The notes under the pieces: model-generated
Seen by the model: the letters and a program-made list of their open reading frames with translations, nothing else
Database searches by the model: none
What the model was told of the DNA's origin: nothing
Assembly: GCA_900759225.1 (NCBI GenBank)
Contig: CAAEUM010000299.1
Location: 1 to 8,203, forward strand
Source of the DNA: Lachnospiraceae bacterium
Lineage (GTDB): Bacteria; Bacillota; Clostridia; Lachnospirales; Lachnospiraceae
Reading direction: 5' to 3'
Length of the DNA stretch: 8,203 bases
Shown: one piece after another, positions 1 through 5,954 of the stretch
Position numbering within the stretch: position 1 is the stretch's first letter
How the letters are laid out: each line of letters opens with the position of its first letter
Position numbers and translations under genes: made by a program

Positions 1-1
1 G

Positions 2-364
2 ATAATACCCTGCAAGCCGGATCATCCCTTTGTGTACTGGGCAACCTGTTCCTACGCAGGGGAGCTCATTGATTACGGCGCCAGGGTGTATGTTTATGAA
101 AACGGTTTTCTTCATTCCAAGGGCGTTACCGTAGACAGTGAGGTCTGCTGCTATGGCACAGCGAATATGGATATGCGCAGCTTCGGGCTGAACTTTGAGG
201 TCAATGCCACGATCTATGATGAAGAGGTAACGGGAAAAATGGAACATGCTTTTATGGATGACCTCCCCCGATGCCGCGAAATTACGGCAGAGCTGTATGG
301 TAGGCGCAGTCTGTGGATACGGGTAAAGGAGCAGATAAGCCGCCTTCTGGCACCGCTTTTATGA
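2..364 (+). CDS. cls: Cardiolipin synthase, C-terminal part (5' truncated by window edge)
   Basis: This is the last 120 codons of a phospholipase D superfamily cardiolipin synthase, a membrane enzyme that joins two phosphatidylglycerol molecules into cardiolipin and glycerol. The open frame runs off the left edge, so the true start is outside the window; the first internal ATG (position 32) lies inside a conserved stretch and is not the start. The second HKD catalytic motif is visible as HSKGVTVD (fragment residues 38-45, with His38, Lys40 and Asp45), followed by YGTANMDMRSF (51-61) and LNFEVN, the usual Cls block after the motif. The first HKD motif and the N-terminal membrane segments must lie upstream. 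The tail is basic and ends in a short hydrophobic stretch (RLLAPLL). The stop is TGA at 362-364. A gap of 61 nt separates it from the next gene. The family call is secure; which cls paralogue it is cannot be told from this part. Confidence 0.93.
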   Translation: MIPCKPDHPFVYWATCSYAGELIDYGARVYVYENGFLHSKGVTVDSEVCCYGTANMDMRSFGLNFEVNATIYDEEVTGKMEHAFMDDLPRCREITAELYGRRSLWIRVKEQISRLLAPLL

Positions 365-411
365 TCCGGAAGAAAGGCAGAAAAAGGCTGCATAAACAGA
401 TCCCCTTTCGG

Positions 412-430
412 CTCATACTAGGTTTATGAG
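412..430 (+). promoter_or_regulatory. Potential start-codon-sequestering hairpin
   Basis: CTCATA (412-417) is perfectly complementary to TATGAG (425-430), with a 7-nt loop. The right arm contains the ATG (426-428) of the CmpB-like gene. A competing pairing also exists: CATAAAC (391-397) with GTTTATG (422-428), 24-nt loop, again covering the ATG. No good Shine-Dalgarno sequence precedes this ATG. The pairings are visible in the sequence; any effect on translation is inference, and short AT-rich palindromes can arise by chance. Confidence 0.3.
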
Positions 431-944
431 AATAAATAAAAAGACAGAAAAAAACAGGATCGCCTTCAGGCTTCACCTCCCTCCGCTTGTGCAGGATTTT
501 CTTTGCTGCGGGGTGGCAGGCTGGTGCCTGGAGGTTATTTTTACATCCGTAGATTCCATGATGTCCGGTGATATGCGCCTTATGGGCCATACCTCCCTTC
601 TGATGTTTCCCATTTATGGGCTGGGTGCTCTTCTGGTTCCAGTCAGCCGTATGGTAGACGGCTGGCTTACAGGCCTGCCTCTGATCCCGCAGGCAGGGAG
701 CGATGAGCTTTCCCTTATTTCCCGAAGCCTGCGCCATGGTCTTATTTATATGGTTCTGATCTTCCTTGCGGAATATATTGCAGGAATGGGCTTAAAGGCT
801 CTTGGGATCTGCCCCTGGGATTATTCCATGTGGCCCGACCAGGTAGCAGGGGTGATACGGCTCCATTTTGCACCCCTGTGGTTTGGGACAGGGCTTTTAT
901 TTGAATTTATTACCATGAAAAGGGAGGGAGGGCGAGTGCCCTGA
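426..944 (+). CDS. Small integral membrane protein, putative ABC-transporter type IV (CmpB-like) family
   Basis: This 172-residue protein has a basic N terminus and about four hydrophobic segments (roughly residues 20-42, 54-75, 103-123 and 140-162). Features I associate with the CmpB-like family (Pfam ABC_trans_CmpB) are GWCLEVIF at 32-39, a glycine- and proline-containing second helix with FPIYGLG at 61-67, and WDYS at 131-134 ahead of the last helix. The biochemical role of this family is not established, and no ATPase partner is next to it, so transport is only a name. ATG 426 is the only start before the in-frame stop at 393-395. Its ribosome site is poor, and the ATG lies inside a potential 6-bp hairpin (412-430). 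The last residues (about GGRVP) are encoded by sequence that is already part of the inverted-repeat block, so the C terminus may be repeat-derived. Family assignment is from memory of the motif pattern. Confidence 0.72.
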   Translation: MRINKKTEKNRIAFRLHLPPLVQDFLCCGVAGWCLEVIFTSVDSMMSGDMRLMGHTSLLMFPIYGLGALLVPVSRMVDGWLTGLPLIPQAGSDELSLISRSLRHGLIYMVLIFLAEYIAGMGLKALGICPWDYSMWPDQVAGVIRLHFAPLWFGTGLLFEFITMKREGGRVP

Positions 945-949
945 CGTGT

Positions 950-978
950 CTTCTTGCCCGCCTTTGGCGTGCAAGAAG
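950..978. repeat. Hairpin: perfect 8-bp outer stem with 4-bp inner stem
   Basis: CTTCTTGC (950-957) is the exact reverse complement of GCAAGAAG (971-978). After one C/T mismatch, CGCC (959-962) pairs with GGCG (966-969) around a TTT loop. The stem is strong enough to form in RNA, but what follows is CGCAGGGCG rather than a U tract, so I do not call it a terminator. Confidence 0.65.
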
Positions 979-997
979 CGCAGGGCGTCCGCCCTAT

Positions 998-1062
998 GAA
1001 GATTCAGACAGAAAAGCGCTTATGAAAGCGAGCTTTCAACACGCTTTCCTATTTGAATCTTC
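998..1062. repeat. Long nested hairpin, three perfect stem segments
   Basis: Three nested perfectly complementary pairs share one axis: GAAGATTCA (998-1006) with TGAATCTTC (1054-1062); AAAGCG (1013-1018) with CGCTTT (1042-1047); TGAAAGC (1023-1029) with GCTTTCA (1032-1038) around a 2-nt GA apex. Internal loops are 6/6 nt and 4/3 nt. Twenty-two base pairs in 65 nt, evenly interrupted, is far more than expected by chance and looks selected or element-derived. It ends 25 nt before the -35 box of the next promoter. Confidence 0.7.
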
Positions 1063-1087
1063 GCACGTCTGAACTGTCAATTAGGTA

Positions 1088-1116
1088 TTGTATTTGCCCC
1101 TCGGTTTTTATATAAT
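1088..1116 (+). promoter_or_regulatory. Predicted sigma-A promoter for the plsC-pheA-DUF815-ppx-ppk run
   Basis: A perfect -10 box TATAAT lies at 1111-1116, with TTGTAT at 1088-1093 as the -35 box (3 of 6 consensus positions, including the key TTG) at the ideal 17-bp spacing. Transcription would start near 1123, about 40 nt before the PlsC-type start codon. The -10 box is convincing and the -35 only fair. I see no comparably good promoter in the short gaps further down, so it may serve all five genes. Confidence 0.65.
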
Positions 1117-1148
1117 GAAAACCATCAGCAGACAGCGACATCACATGA

Positions 1149-1155
1149 AAAGGAG
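1149..1155 (+). promoter_or_regulatory. Ribosome binding site that fixes the PlsC-type start
   Basis: AAAGGAG lies 7 nt before ATG 1163. The longer in-frame alternatives (TTG 1088 and ATG 1145) have no such site, and TTG 1088 lies in the promoter -35 box, upstream of the expected transcript start. Confidence 0.8.
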
Positions 1156-1162
1156 AAAAACA

Positions 1163-1894
1163 ATGATACGGCTGATTTTTGTGGTACTGACAGCAGTACT
1201 GTATCTGGGGATTACCACCCCGTTTTTGTGGCTTTCAGAAAAGCTTGGAAAGGCAGGGATCAGGGAGAGCCAGTTGAAAATATTAAAGGATGTTAAGGGG
1301 ATCTTCCGGGTAATCTGCAAACTGTCCGGAGTTACCTATGAGGTTCAGGGCCTGGAGCATATACCGGAAAATGAGGCAGTGCTTTATGTGGGGAACCATA
1401 GAAGCTATTTTGACATTCTTGTGGGTTATATGACGGTTCCGGGGCTTACAGGCTTTGTGGCGAAAAAGGAGATGGAGGCCATTCCTCTGCTGCGCACCTG
1501 GATGCGGCAGATCAACTGCCTGTTTCTTGACAGGGATAATATTAAAGAGGGCTTAAAGACCATACTTGAGGGAATTGAAAAGATAAAAAGCGGTATTTCC
1601 ATCTGGATTTTCCCGGAAGGTACCAGGAACGAAAATGAAGATATGCTTGAGCTTCTGGAATTCCATGAGGGAAGCCTGAAAATGGCCCAGAAAAGCGGAT
1701 GTGCGATCATACCGGTGGCAATTACGGGGACAGCGGAGGTTTTGGAACAGCATTTTCCGTGGATACGCCCTAATCACATTATCATCCGCTATGGGGAACC
1801 TATTTACATAAAAGACCTTCCGGCCCAGCAGAAAAAATTTCCGGGGGCATATACGCGGGAAGTGATCATTTCCATGCTGAAAGAGATGCAGTAA
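1163..1894 (+). CDS. plsC: 1-acyl-sn-glycerol-3-phosphate acyltransferase (PlsC family)
   Basis: This 243-residue protein is a membrane-associated LPLAT/PlsC acyltransferase, expected to transfer an acyl chain to lysophosphatidic acid to give phosphatidic acid, the precursor of membrane phospholipids. A hydrophobic N-terminal segment (about residues 3-24) would anchor it. The four family blocks are present in order: NHRSYFD at 78-84 (the NHx4D catalytic pair His79 and Asp84), LFLDRDN at 120-126 (Arg124, phosphate binding), FPEGTR at 150-155, and IIPVAITGT at 182-190. Length and order are normal for the family. The start at ATG 1163 is chosen for its AGGAG site and position after the promoter. 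It is the first gene of a tight run; the next gene follows after 41 nt. Acceptor specificity (lysophosphatidate or another lysolipid) cannot be read from sequence, so the symbol is a family-level assignment. Confidence 0.88.
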   Translation: MIRLIFVVLTAVLYLGITTPFLWLSEKLGKAGIRESQLKILKDVKGIFRVICKLSGVTYEVQGLEHIPENEAVLYVGNHRSYFDILVGYMTVPGLTGFVAKKEMEAIPLLRTWMRQINCLFLDRDNIKEGLKTILEGIEKIKSGISIWIFPEGTRNENEDMLELLEFHEGSLKMAQKSGCAIIPVAITGTAEVLEQHFPWIRPNHIIIRYGEPIYIKDLPAQQKKFPGAYTREVIISMLKEMQ

Positions 1895-1935
1895 AGGGCA
1901 CATCATTTGTAAGGATCAAGGACAGGAGATAAAAA

Positions 1936-3072
1936 ATGGAGACACTGGATTTACAGGAGATACGGGGAAAGCTGGATGAGATTGATGCCCGTATTACGGA
2001 GCTTTTTGAGGAACGGATGAAGCTGTGTCAGGATGTGGCGGAATTTAAGCTTGGTACAGGAAAGCCGGTATATGATGCACAGAGGGAGCAGGAGAAGCTT
2101 AAAGCCCTTACTGCCCAGGCTCATGGGGAATTTAATAAGAAGGGCATTTTTGAACTGTTTTCCCAGATCATGACGATCAGCCGCAGGATGCAGTATGCCC
2201 TTCTGGCGCGTCATGGAAAGGTGCTGGATACAGGCTTTACCATGGTGGAGGAGCTGAAAAAAGAAGGGGTACGTGTGGCTTATCAGGGGGTTGAGGGCTC
2301 CTATGGCCATGGCGCAGCCCTGAAATATTTTGGAAAGGGCGCAGATCTTTACCATGTAGCAGCCATGGAGGATGCCATGACAGAGGTAGAAGAAGGCCGG
2401 GCCGATTACGGTGTGCTTCCCATTGAAAATTCCTCTGCAGGCGCAGTCAGCGATAATTATGATCTGCTTGTAAAGCATAATGTTTATATTGTAGGGGAAA
2501 TACAGCTTCCGGTAAATCATGCCCTGCTGGGGCTTCCCGACGCTTCCCTGGAGGATATAAAAGAGGTGTATTCCCATCCCCAGGCATTGATGCAGTGCTC
2601 CAACTATTTAAACAGCCACAGGGAATGGCGCCAGGTGAGCATGGTGAATACGGCAGTGGCGGCAAAGAAGGTTCTTGAGGATAAGGATCCAGCCCAGGCG
2701 GCCATTGCCAGCCAGACAGCCGGGGAGCTTTACGGCTTAAAGGTGCTGGAGGCTCCGGTGAACCACAACAGGAACAACACTACCCGCTTTATTGTCTTAT
2801 CCAGAAATCCGGTGTACCGGAAGGATGCCGGAAAGGTAAGTATCTGCTTTGAGGGTGCCCATAAAAGCGGTTCTCTCTATAACATGCTGGGAAATCTGAT
2901 CTACAATGATGTAAATATGCTGATGATCGAATCACGGCCGATCGAAGGAAGGAGCTGGGAGTATCGCTTCTTTGTGGATGCCGAAGGCTCTTTAAGCGAT
3001 CCGGCCATTCAGAATGCATTAAAGGGGATTTCAGCGGAAGCAGTCAATATGAGAATTTTAGGAAATTACTAA
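1936..3072 (+). CDS. pheA: Bifunctional chorismate mutase / prephenate dehydratase (P-protein)
   Basis: This cytoplasmic enzyme of 378 residues carries out two steps of phenylalanine synthesis: chorismate to prephenate, then prephenate to phenylpyruvate. Residues 1-90 form an AroQ-type all-helical chorismate mutase. By comparison with E. coli P-protein the active-site set is retained: Arg10, Arg27, Lys38, Asp47, Arg50, Glu51 and Gln86. Residues about 112-290 form the prephenate dehydratase domain, with VAYQGVEGSYGH near 114, PIENSSAGAV at 162-171, SHPQAL at 213-218 and the catalytic TTRF at 282-285. Residues about 301-378 form an ACT domain, with SGSLYNML at 311-318 and ESRP at 332-335, the usual phenylalanine-binding elements, so feedback inhibition by phenylalanine is likely. 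An AGGAGA site precedes ATG 1936. The upstream gap is only 41 nt, with no room for a T-box or leader peptide attenuator. The next gene's ribosome site overlaps its TAA stop. Confidence 0.96.
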   Translation: METLDLQEIRGKLDEIDARITELFEERMKLCQDVAEFKLGTGKPVYDAQREQEKLKALTAQAHGEFNKKGIFELFSQIMTISRRMQYALLARHGKVLDTGFTMVEELKKEGVRVAYQGVEGSYGHGAALKYFGKGADLYHVAAMEDAMTEVEEGRADYGVLPIENSSAGAVSDNYDLLVKHNVYIVGEIQLPVNHALLGLPDASLEDIKEVYSHPQALMQCSNYLNSHREWRQVSMVNTAVAAKKVLEDKDPAQAAIASQTAGELYGLKVLEAPVNHNRNNTTRFIVLSRNPVYRKDAGKVSICFEGAHKSGSLYNMLGNLIYNDVNMLMIESRPIEGRSWEYRFFVDAEGSLSDPAIQNALKGISAEAVNMRILGNY

Positions 3073-3090
3073 AGGAGGCAGGCGGTACAG

Positions 3091-4359
3091 ATGAAGACGG
3101 ATATCCGTAAGCTTGTGATTTACAGAAATCTGCAGTATGGGGAGCTGTTTTTTGATATGGCAGCTCTGATGGGGTTTGCAGAGAGGGAAAAAGAGACTGA
3201 TCCCTTTGACTGTGCAGGACAGCTGACCGAGCTGGCTGTGCGGTATGGCTTTGAGGGGAACCTGTGGCACTGTTTTCTTGCATTTTGCCTGGCAGATAAT
3301 GAGAATGCCTATACAACCACCTGTGAAATCAAGGGAAAGGCAGGGGGCAGCCTGGATATTCTGGCAGCTCAGGATTTTGCTGTTTTTAAGGCCCTGTTTG
3401 ATTATGACCTTACAGCCCTGCAGCCCCAGGCACTGTGGGGGCAGATCGTTTCCTACCGCCCTTCCAGCGCGGAAAGCCGCGTTTTTAACAAGCGCATACG
3501 GGACCGCATTATTCATCTGGCCCGGCAGCTGGAGGCTTCAGACAGCCTGGAGGAATTTGCCTCCCATGTGACCCAGTTTTACAGGGAATTCGGAGCAGGT
3601 AAGTTTGGGCTTAACAAGGCCTTCCGGGTGGTTGAAAAGGAGCAGGAGGTTTTGATCGACCCCATTATTAATGTGGAGCATATTTATTTTAAGGACCTTG
3701 TGGGCTATGAGCTGCAGAAGCAGAAGCTGATTGAAAATACGGAGGCCTTTGTCTCTGGCCGGGAGGCCAATAATGTGCTTTTATACGGCGATGCGGGAAC
3801 GGGAAAATCTTCCAGCGTCAAGGCGGTTCTCAACGAATATTATTCCAAGGGACTCCGCATGATCGAGGTGTATAAGCATCAGTTTAAGGCGCTGTCTGAC
3901 GTGCTGGAGCAGATAAAAGACAGGAATTATAAGTTTATCATCTATATGGATGATCTGTCCTTTGAGGATTATGAGCTGGAATACAAGTATTTAAAGGCCA
4001 TTCTGGAGGGCGGCCTTGGAAAGAGGCCGAAAAATGTGCTGATCTATGCTACCTCCAACCGCCGCCATCTGATCCGTGAGAAATTCAGCGACAAGGCACA
4101 GCTGGATGATGAGCTTCATATAAACGACACCGTGCAGGAGAAGCTGTCACTGGCAGCCCGGTTTGGCGTTACGATCTATTATGGTTCCCCGGATAAGCAG
4201 CAGTTCCAGCAGATCGTGCTGTCACTGGCTGAGAGATATCATCTGGATATGCCAAAGGAAGAACTGTTTTTAAAGGCGAACCAGTGGGAGCTAAGCCACG
4301 GAGGATTTTCAGGCCGTACTGCCGCGCAGTTTATCACCCATCTTTTGGGAAGGGAATAG
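3091..4359 (+). CDS. AAA-type ATPase, DUF815 family
   Basis: This 422-residue protein has an uncharacterised N-terminal part (about 1-195) and a C-terminal P-loop ATPase domain of the DUF815 type. Walker A is GDAGTGKSS at 233-241. Walker B is FIIYMDDLSF at 282-291, with Asp287 and Asp288. A sensor-1-like YATSNRRH lies at 319-326, and a sensor-2-like GGFSGRT with Arg409 sits near the C terminus. These features fit an intact ATPase. I see no signal peptide or membrane helix, so it is probably cytoplasmic. The cellular role and substrate of the family are not known to me; the AAA fold suggests remodelling of a protein or nucleic-acid partner. The ribosome site AAAGGAGG (3071-3078) overlaps the pheA stop and is 12 nt from ATG 3091, longer than usual, but no closer start exists. 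The next gene follows after 28 nt, placing this ATPase between pheA and the polyphosphate genes. Confidence 0.85.
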   Translation: MKTDIRKLVIYRNLQYGELFFDMAALMGFAEREKETDPFDCAGQLTELAVRYGFEGNLWHCFLAFCLADNENAYTTTCEIKGKAGGSLDILAAQDFAVFKALFDYDLTALQPQALWGQIVSYRPSSAESRVFNKRIRDRIIHLARQLEASDSLEEFASHVTQFYREFGAGKFGLNKAFRVVEKEQEVLIDPIINVEHIYFKDLVGYELQKQKLIENTEAFVSGREANNVLLYGDAGTGKSSSVKAVLNEYYSKGLRMIEVYKHQFKALSDVLEQIKDRNYKFIIYMDDLSFEDYELEYKYLKAILEGGLGKRPKNVLIYATSNRRHLIREKFSDKAQLDDELHINDTVQEKLSLAARFGVTIYYGSPDKQQFQQIVLSLAERYHLDMPKEELFLKANQWELSHGGFSGRTAAQFITHLLGRE

Positions 4360-4387
4360 CCCTAGGAAGAGGGACAGGAGGAGAAAA

Positions 4388-5953
4388 ATGGCAATACAGA
4401 CATTTGCAGCCATTGAGATAGGCTCCTTTGAGCTGGAGCTGGGAATTTATGAGATTTCTGCAAAAACAGGCATACACTGTGTTGATACCGTACGCCATGT
4501 GATCAGCCTGGGAAGCGAAACCTTCAGTAAAGGGAAGATAAGCTATGATATGGTGGAGGAAATGTGCAGCGTTCTCAATGATTTTGTGCAGATCATGAAT
4601 CTGTACAAGGTAAAGGATTACAGGGCTTATGCTACCAGCGCCATGCGTGAGGCAAGAAACAATCAGATCATCCTGGATCAGATACGGGTCAGGACCGGCA
4701 TACGGGTGAGGATCATCAGCAATTCGGAGCAGCGCTTTATCAGCTACAAGGCGATTGCCTTAAAGGAGGCAGAGTTTAACCGCATTATCCAGAAGGGAAC
4801 TGCGATCGTAGATGTAGGCTTTGGAAGTGCCCAGCTGTCACTGTTTGACAAGGATGCCCTGGTGACAACACAGAATCTCCCTCTGGGGATGCTGCAGGTG
4901 CAGAGCTTTCTTTCAAACATTCCTGCTACAGTAAAGGAATATCGTCAGCTGATCGAAGAGATCGTGGACAATGAGCTGTTTACCTTCCGTAAGATGTATT
5001 TAAAGGACAGGGAGATTACAAACCTGATTGCCATTGGCGATAATATGCTCCATCTGATGTACCGCATGGACGCCAAAGGCACAGACGGAAAAATTGACGG
5101 AGTACGGGTAAGCCGGTTCTGTGACTGCGTTTCCCAGATGTCCCAGGCCCAGATTGAGGAGCAGTTCCAGATAAGTAGCGAATATGCAGCCCTGTTTCTT
5201 CCTATGGCCATTGTCTACAAGCGGATTTTGGAAATTACAGGGGCCCAGCTGTTCTGGATGCCGGGAATTGGTCTCTGTGACGGCATTGCAGCGGAATATG
5301 CAGATGACTGCCGGGTTGTGAAATTTGGTCATAATTTTGAGAATGATATCCTGGCGGCCTCGGTGAACATGGCAAAGCGCTATAAGTGCCACAGCAGCCA
5401 TAATCAGGTGCTGGCCCAGTATGCCCTAAAGATTTTTGACTGTACAAAGAAGCTGCATGGGCTTGGAAAGCGGGAACGCCTGCTTTTAAATATCGCGGTG
5501 ATCCTCCACTCCTGCGGGAAGTTTATCAGCATCCGGAATTCCAATGAGTGCGGCTATAATATTATTATGTCAACGGAAATTATCGGTTTAAGCCATCTGG
5601 AGCGTGAGATCATAGCAAATGTGGTGCGCTATAATATCCGCGATTTTGATTATGACATGGTCCACCTGGAAACCCATCTTCACCAGGAGGAGGTATATGG
5701 CTTTAACCGCAATGCAATTACCATCCTGATCGCCAAGCTGACGGCTATTTTACGTCTGGCAAATTCGATGGATCGGAGTCATCATGGAAAACTGGCAGAC
5801 TGCCGCATGGCCTTAAAGAACCAGGAGCTGGTAATAACAACAGGATATCAGGGAAATCTCTCCCTGGAACGGGCATCCTTTGAGCAGAAGGCGGATTTCT
5901 TTGAGGAGATATTTGGAATTAAACCGGTGCTGAAACAGAAAAGGAGGGTGTAA
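4388..5953 (+). CDS. Divergent Ppx/GppA phosphatase-like protein with degenerate HD domain
   Basis: At 521 residues this has the layout of long Ppx/GppA proteins: an ASKHA-fold Ppx/GppA part (about 1-305) and a C-terminal HD-type helical domain (about 315-515). Family members remove phosphate from polyphosphate or pppGpp. Recognisable pieces are ATSAMREARN at 82-91, ISNSEQ at 110-115, LPLGML at 164-169 and MDRSH at 461-465. Several core motifs differ from the consensus I know: the first phosphate loop reads IEIGSFELEL (9-18) rather than a DxGSN form, the second reads VDVGFGSAQL (141-150) rather than DxGGGS, and the HD motif reads LHSCGKF (373-379), with Ser375 in place of the metal-binding Asp. 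It could therefore be a weak enzyme, have altered specificity, or act as a sensor. The start is set by AGGAGGAG (4376-4383). It ends 1 nt before ppk1, whose ribosome site lies in its last codons, so the two are almost certainly coupled. Confidence 0.85.
   Translation: MAIQTFAAIEIGSFELELGIYEISAKTGIHCVDTVRHVISLGSETFSKGKISYDMVEEMCSVLNDFVQIMNLYKVKDYRAYATSAMREARNNQIILDQIRVRTGIRVRIISNSEQRFISYKAIALKEAEFNRIIQKGTAIVDVGFGSAQLSLFDKDALVTTQNLPLGMLQVQSFLSNIPATVKEYRQLIEEIVDNELFTFRKMYLKDREITNLIAIGDNMLHLMYRMDAKGTDGKIDGVRVSRFCDCVSQMSQAQIEEQFQISSEYAALFLPMAIVYKRILEITGAQLFWMPGIGLCDGIAAEYADDCRVVKFGHNFENDILAASVNMAKRYKCHSSHNQVLAQYALKIFDCTKKLHGLGKRERLLLNIAVILHSCGKFISIRNSNECGYNIIMSTEIIGLSHLEREIIANVVRYNIRDFDYDMVHLETHLHQEEVYGFNRNAITILIAKLTAILRLANSMDRSHHGKLADCRMALKNQELVITTGYQGNLSLERASFEQKADFFEEIFGIKPVLKQKRRV
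5941..5947 (+). promoter_or_regulatory. ppk1 ribosome binding site inside the ppx-like coding region
   Basis: AAGGAGG overlaps the codons for the last residues of the Ppx-like protein (KRRV) and lies 7 nt before ATG 5955. Ribosomes ending the upstream gene would reach this site, which favours translational coupling of the two polyphosphate genes. Confidence 0.8.
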
Positions 5954-5954
5954 T

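Larger units (their letters stand above)
929..1073. repeat. Block of consecutive inverted repeats (possible dispersed non-coding repeat)
   Basis: Several palindromes lie head to tail here. AGGGC-GAGT-GCCCT (929-942) overlaps the stop codon of the CmpB-like gene. It is followed by a long stem at 950-978, then AGGGCG-TC-CGCCCT (982-995), then a nested hairpin at 998-1062. TTCAGAC (1003-1009) can alternatively pair with GTCTGAA (1067-1073), giving a switch-like choice of folds. None of the hairpins is followed by a run of T, so they do not look like intrinsic terminators on either strand. The arrangement suggests a mobile or dispersed intergenic element of the REP/MITE kind, or a structured RNA. 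Only one copy is in the window, so dispersal cannot be shown here. Very short ORFs inside (for example 1022-1072, 16 codons) lack ribosome sites. Confidence 0.6.

Noticed and set aside
282..737. 151-codon ORF on the minus strand over the cls end and the CmpB-like gene
   Set aside because: Composition rich in His, Cys and Pro and no family resemblance; it is antisense to two recognisable genes.
998..1062. Intrinsic terminator for the CmpB-like gene
   Set aside because: Strong hairpin but no T tract on either side in either orientation; GCACGTCTG follows on the + strand.
1022..1072. 16-codon ORF inside the palindrome block
   Set aside because: No ribosome site, and the sequence is explained by the inverted repeats.
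1088..1162. TTG-initiated or ATG 1145 extension of the PlsC-type protein by up to 25 residues
   Set aside because: The extension overlaps the promoter boxes and has no ribosome site; ATG 1163 has AAAGGAG at proper spacing.
1895..1935. T-box, riboswitch or leader-peptide attenuator before pheA
   Set aside because: Only 41 nt available and no stable hairpin or Phe-rich short ORF is visible.
1951..2577. 208-codon minus-strand ORF inside pheA
   Set aside because: Lies fully antisense to a well-supported enzyme gene, with no ribosome site or recognisable domain.
3245..3571. 108-codon + strand ORF overlapping the DUF815 gene in another frame
   Set aside because: Trp- and Arg-rich out-of-frame reading with no ribosome site; the main frame encodes a continuous ATPase protein.
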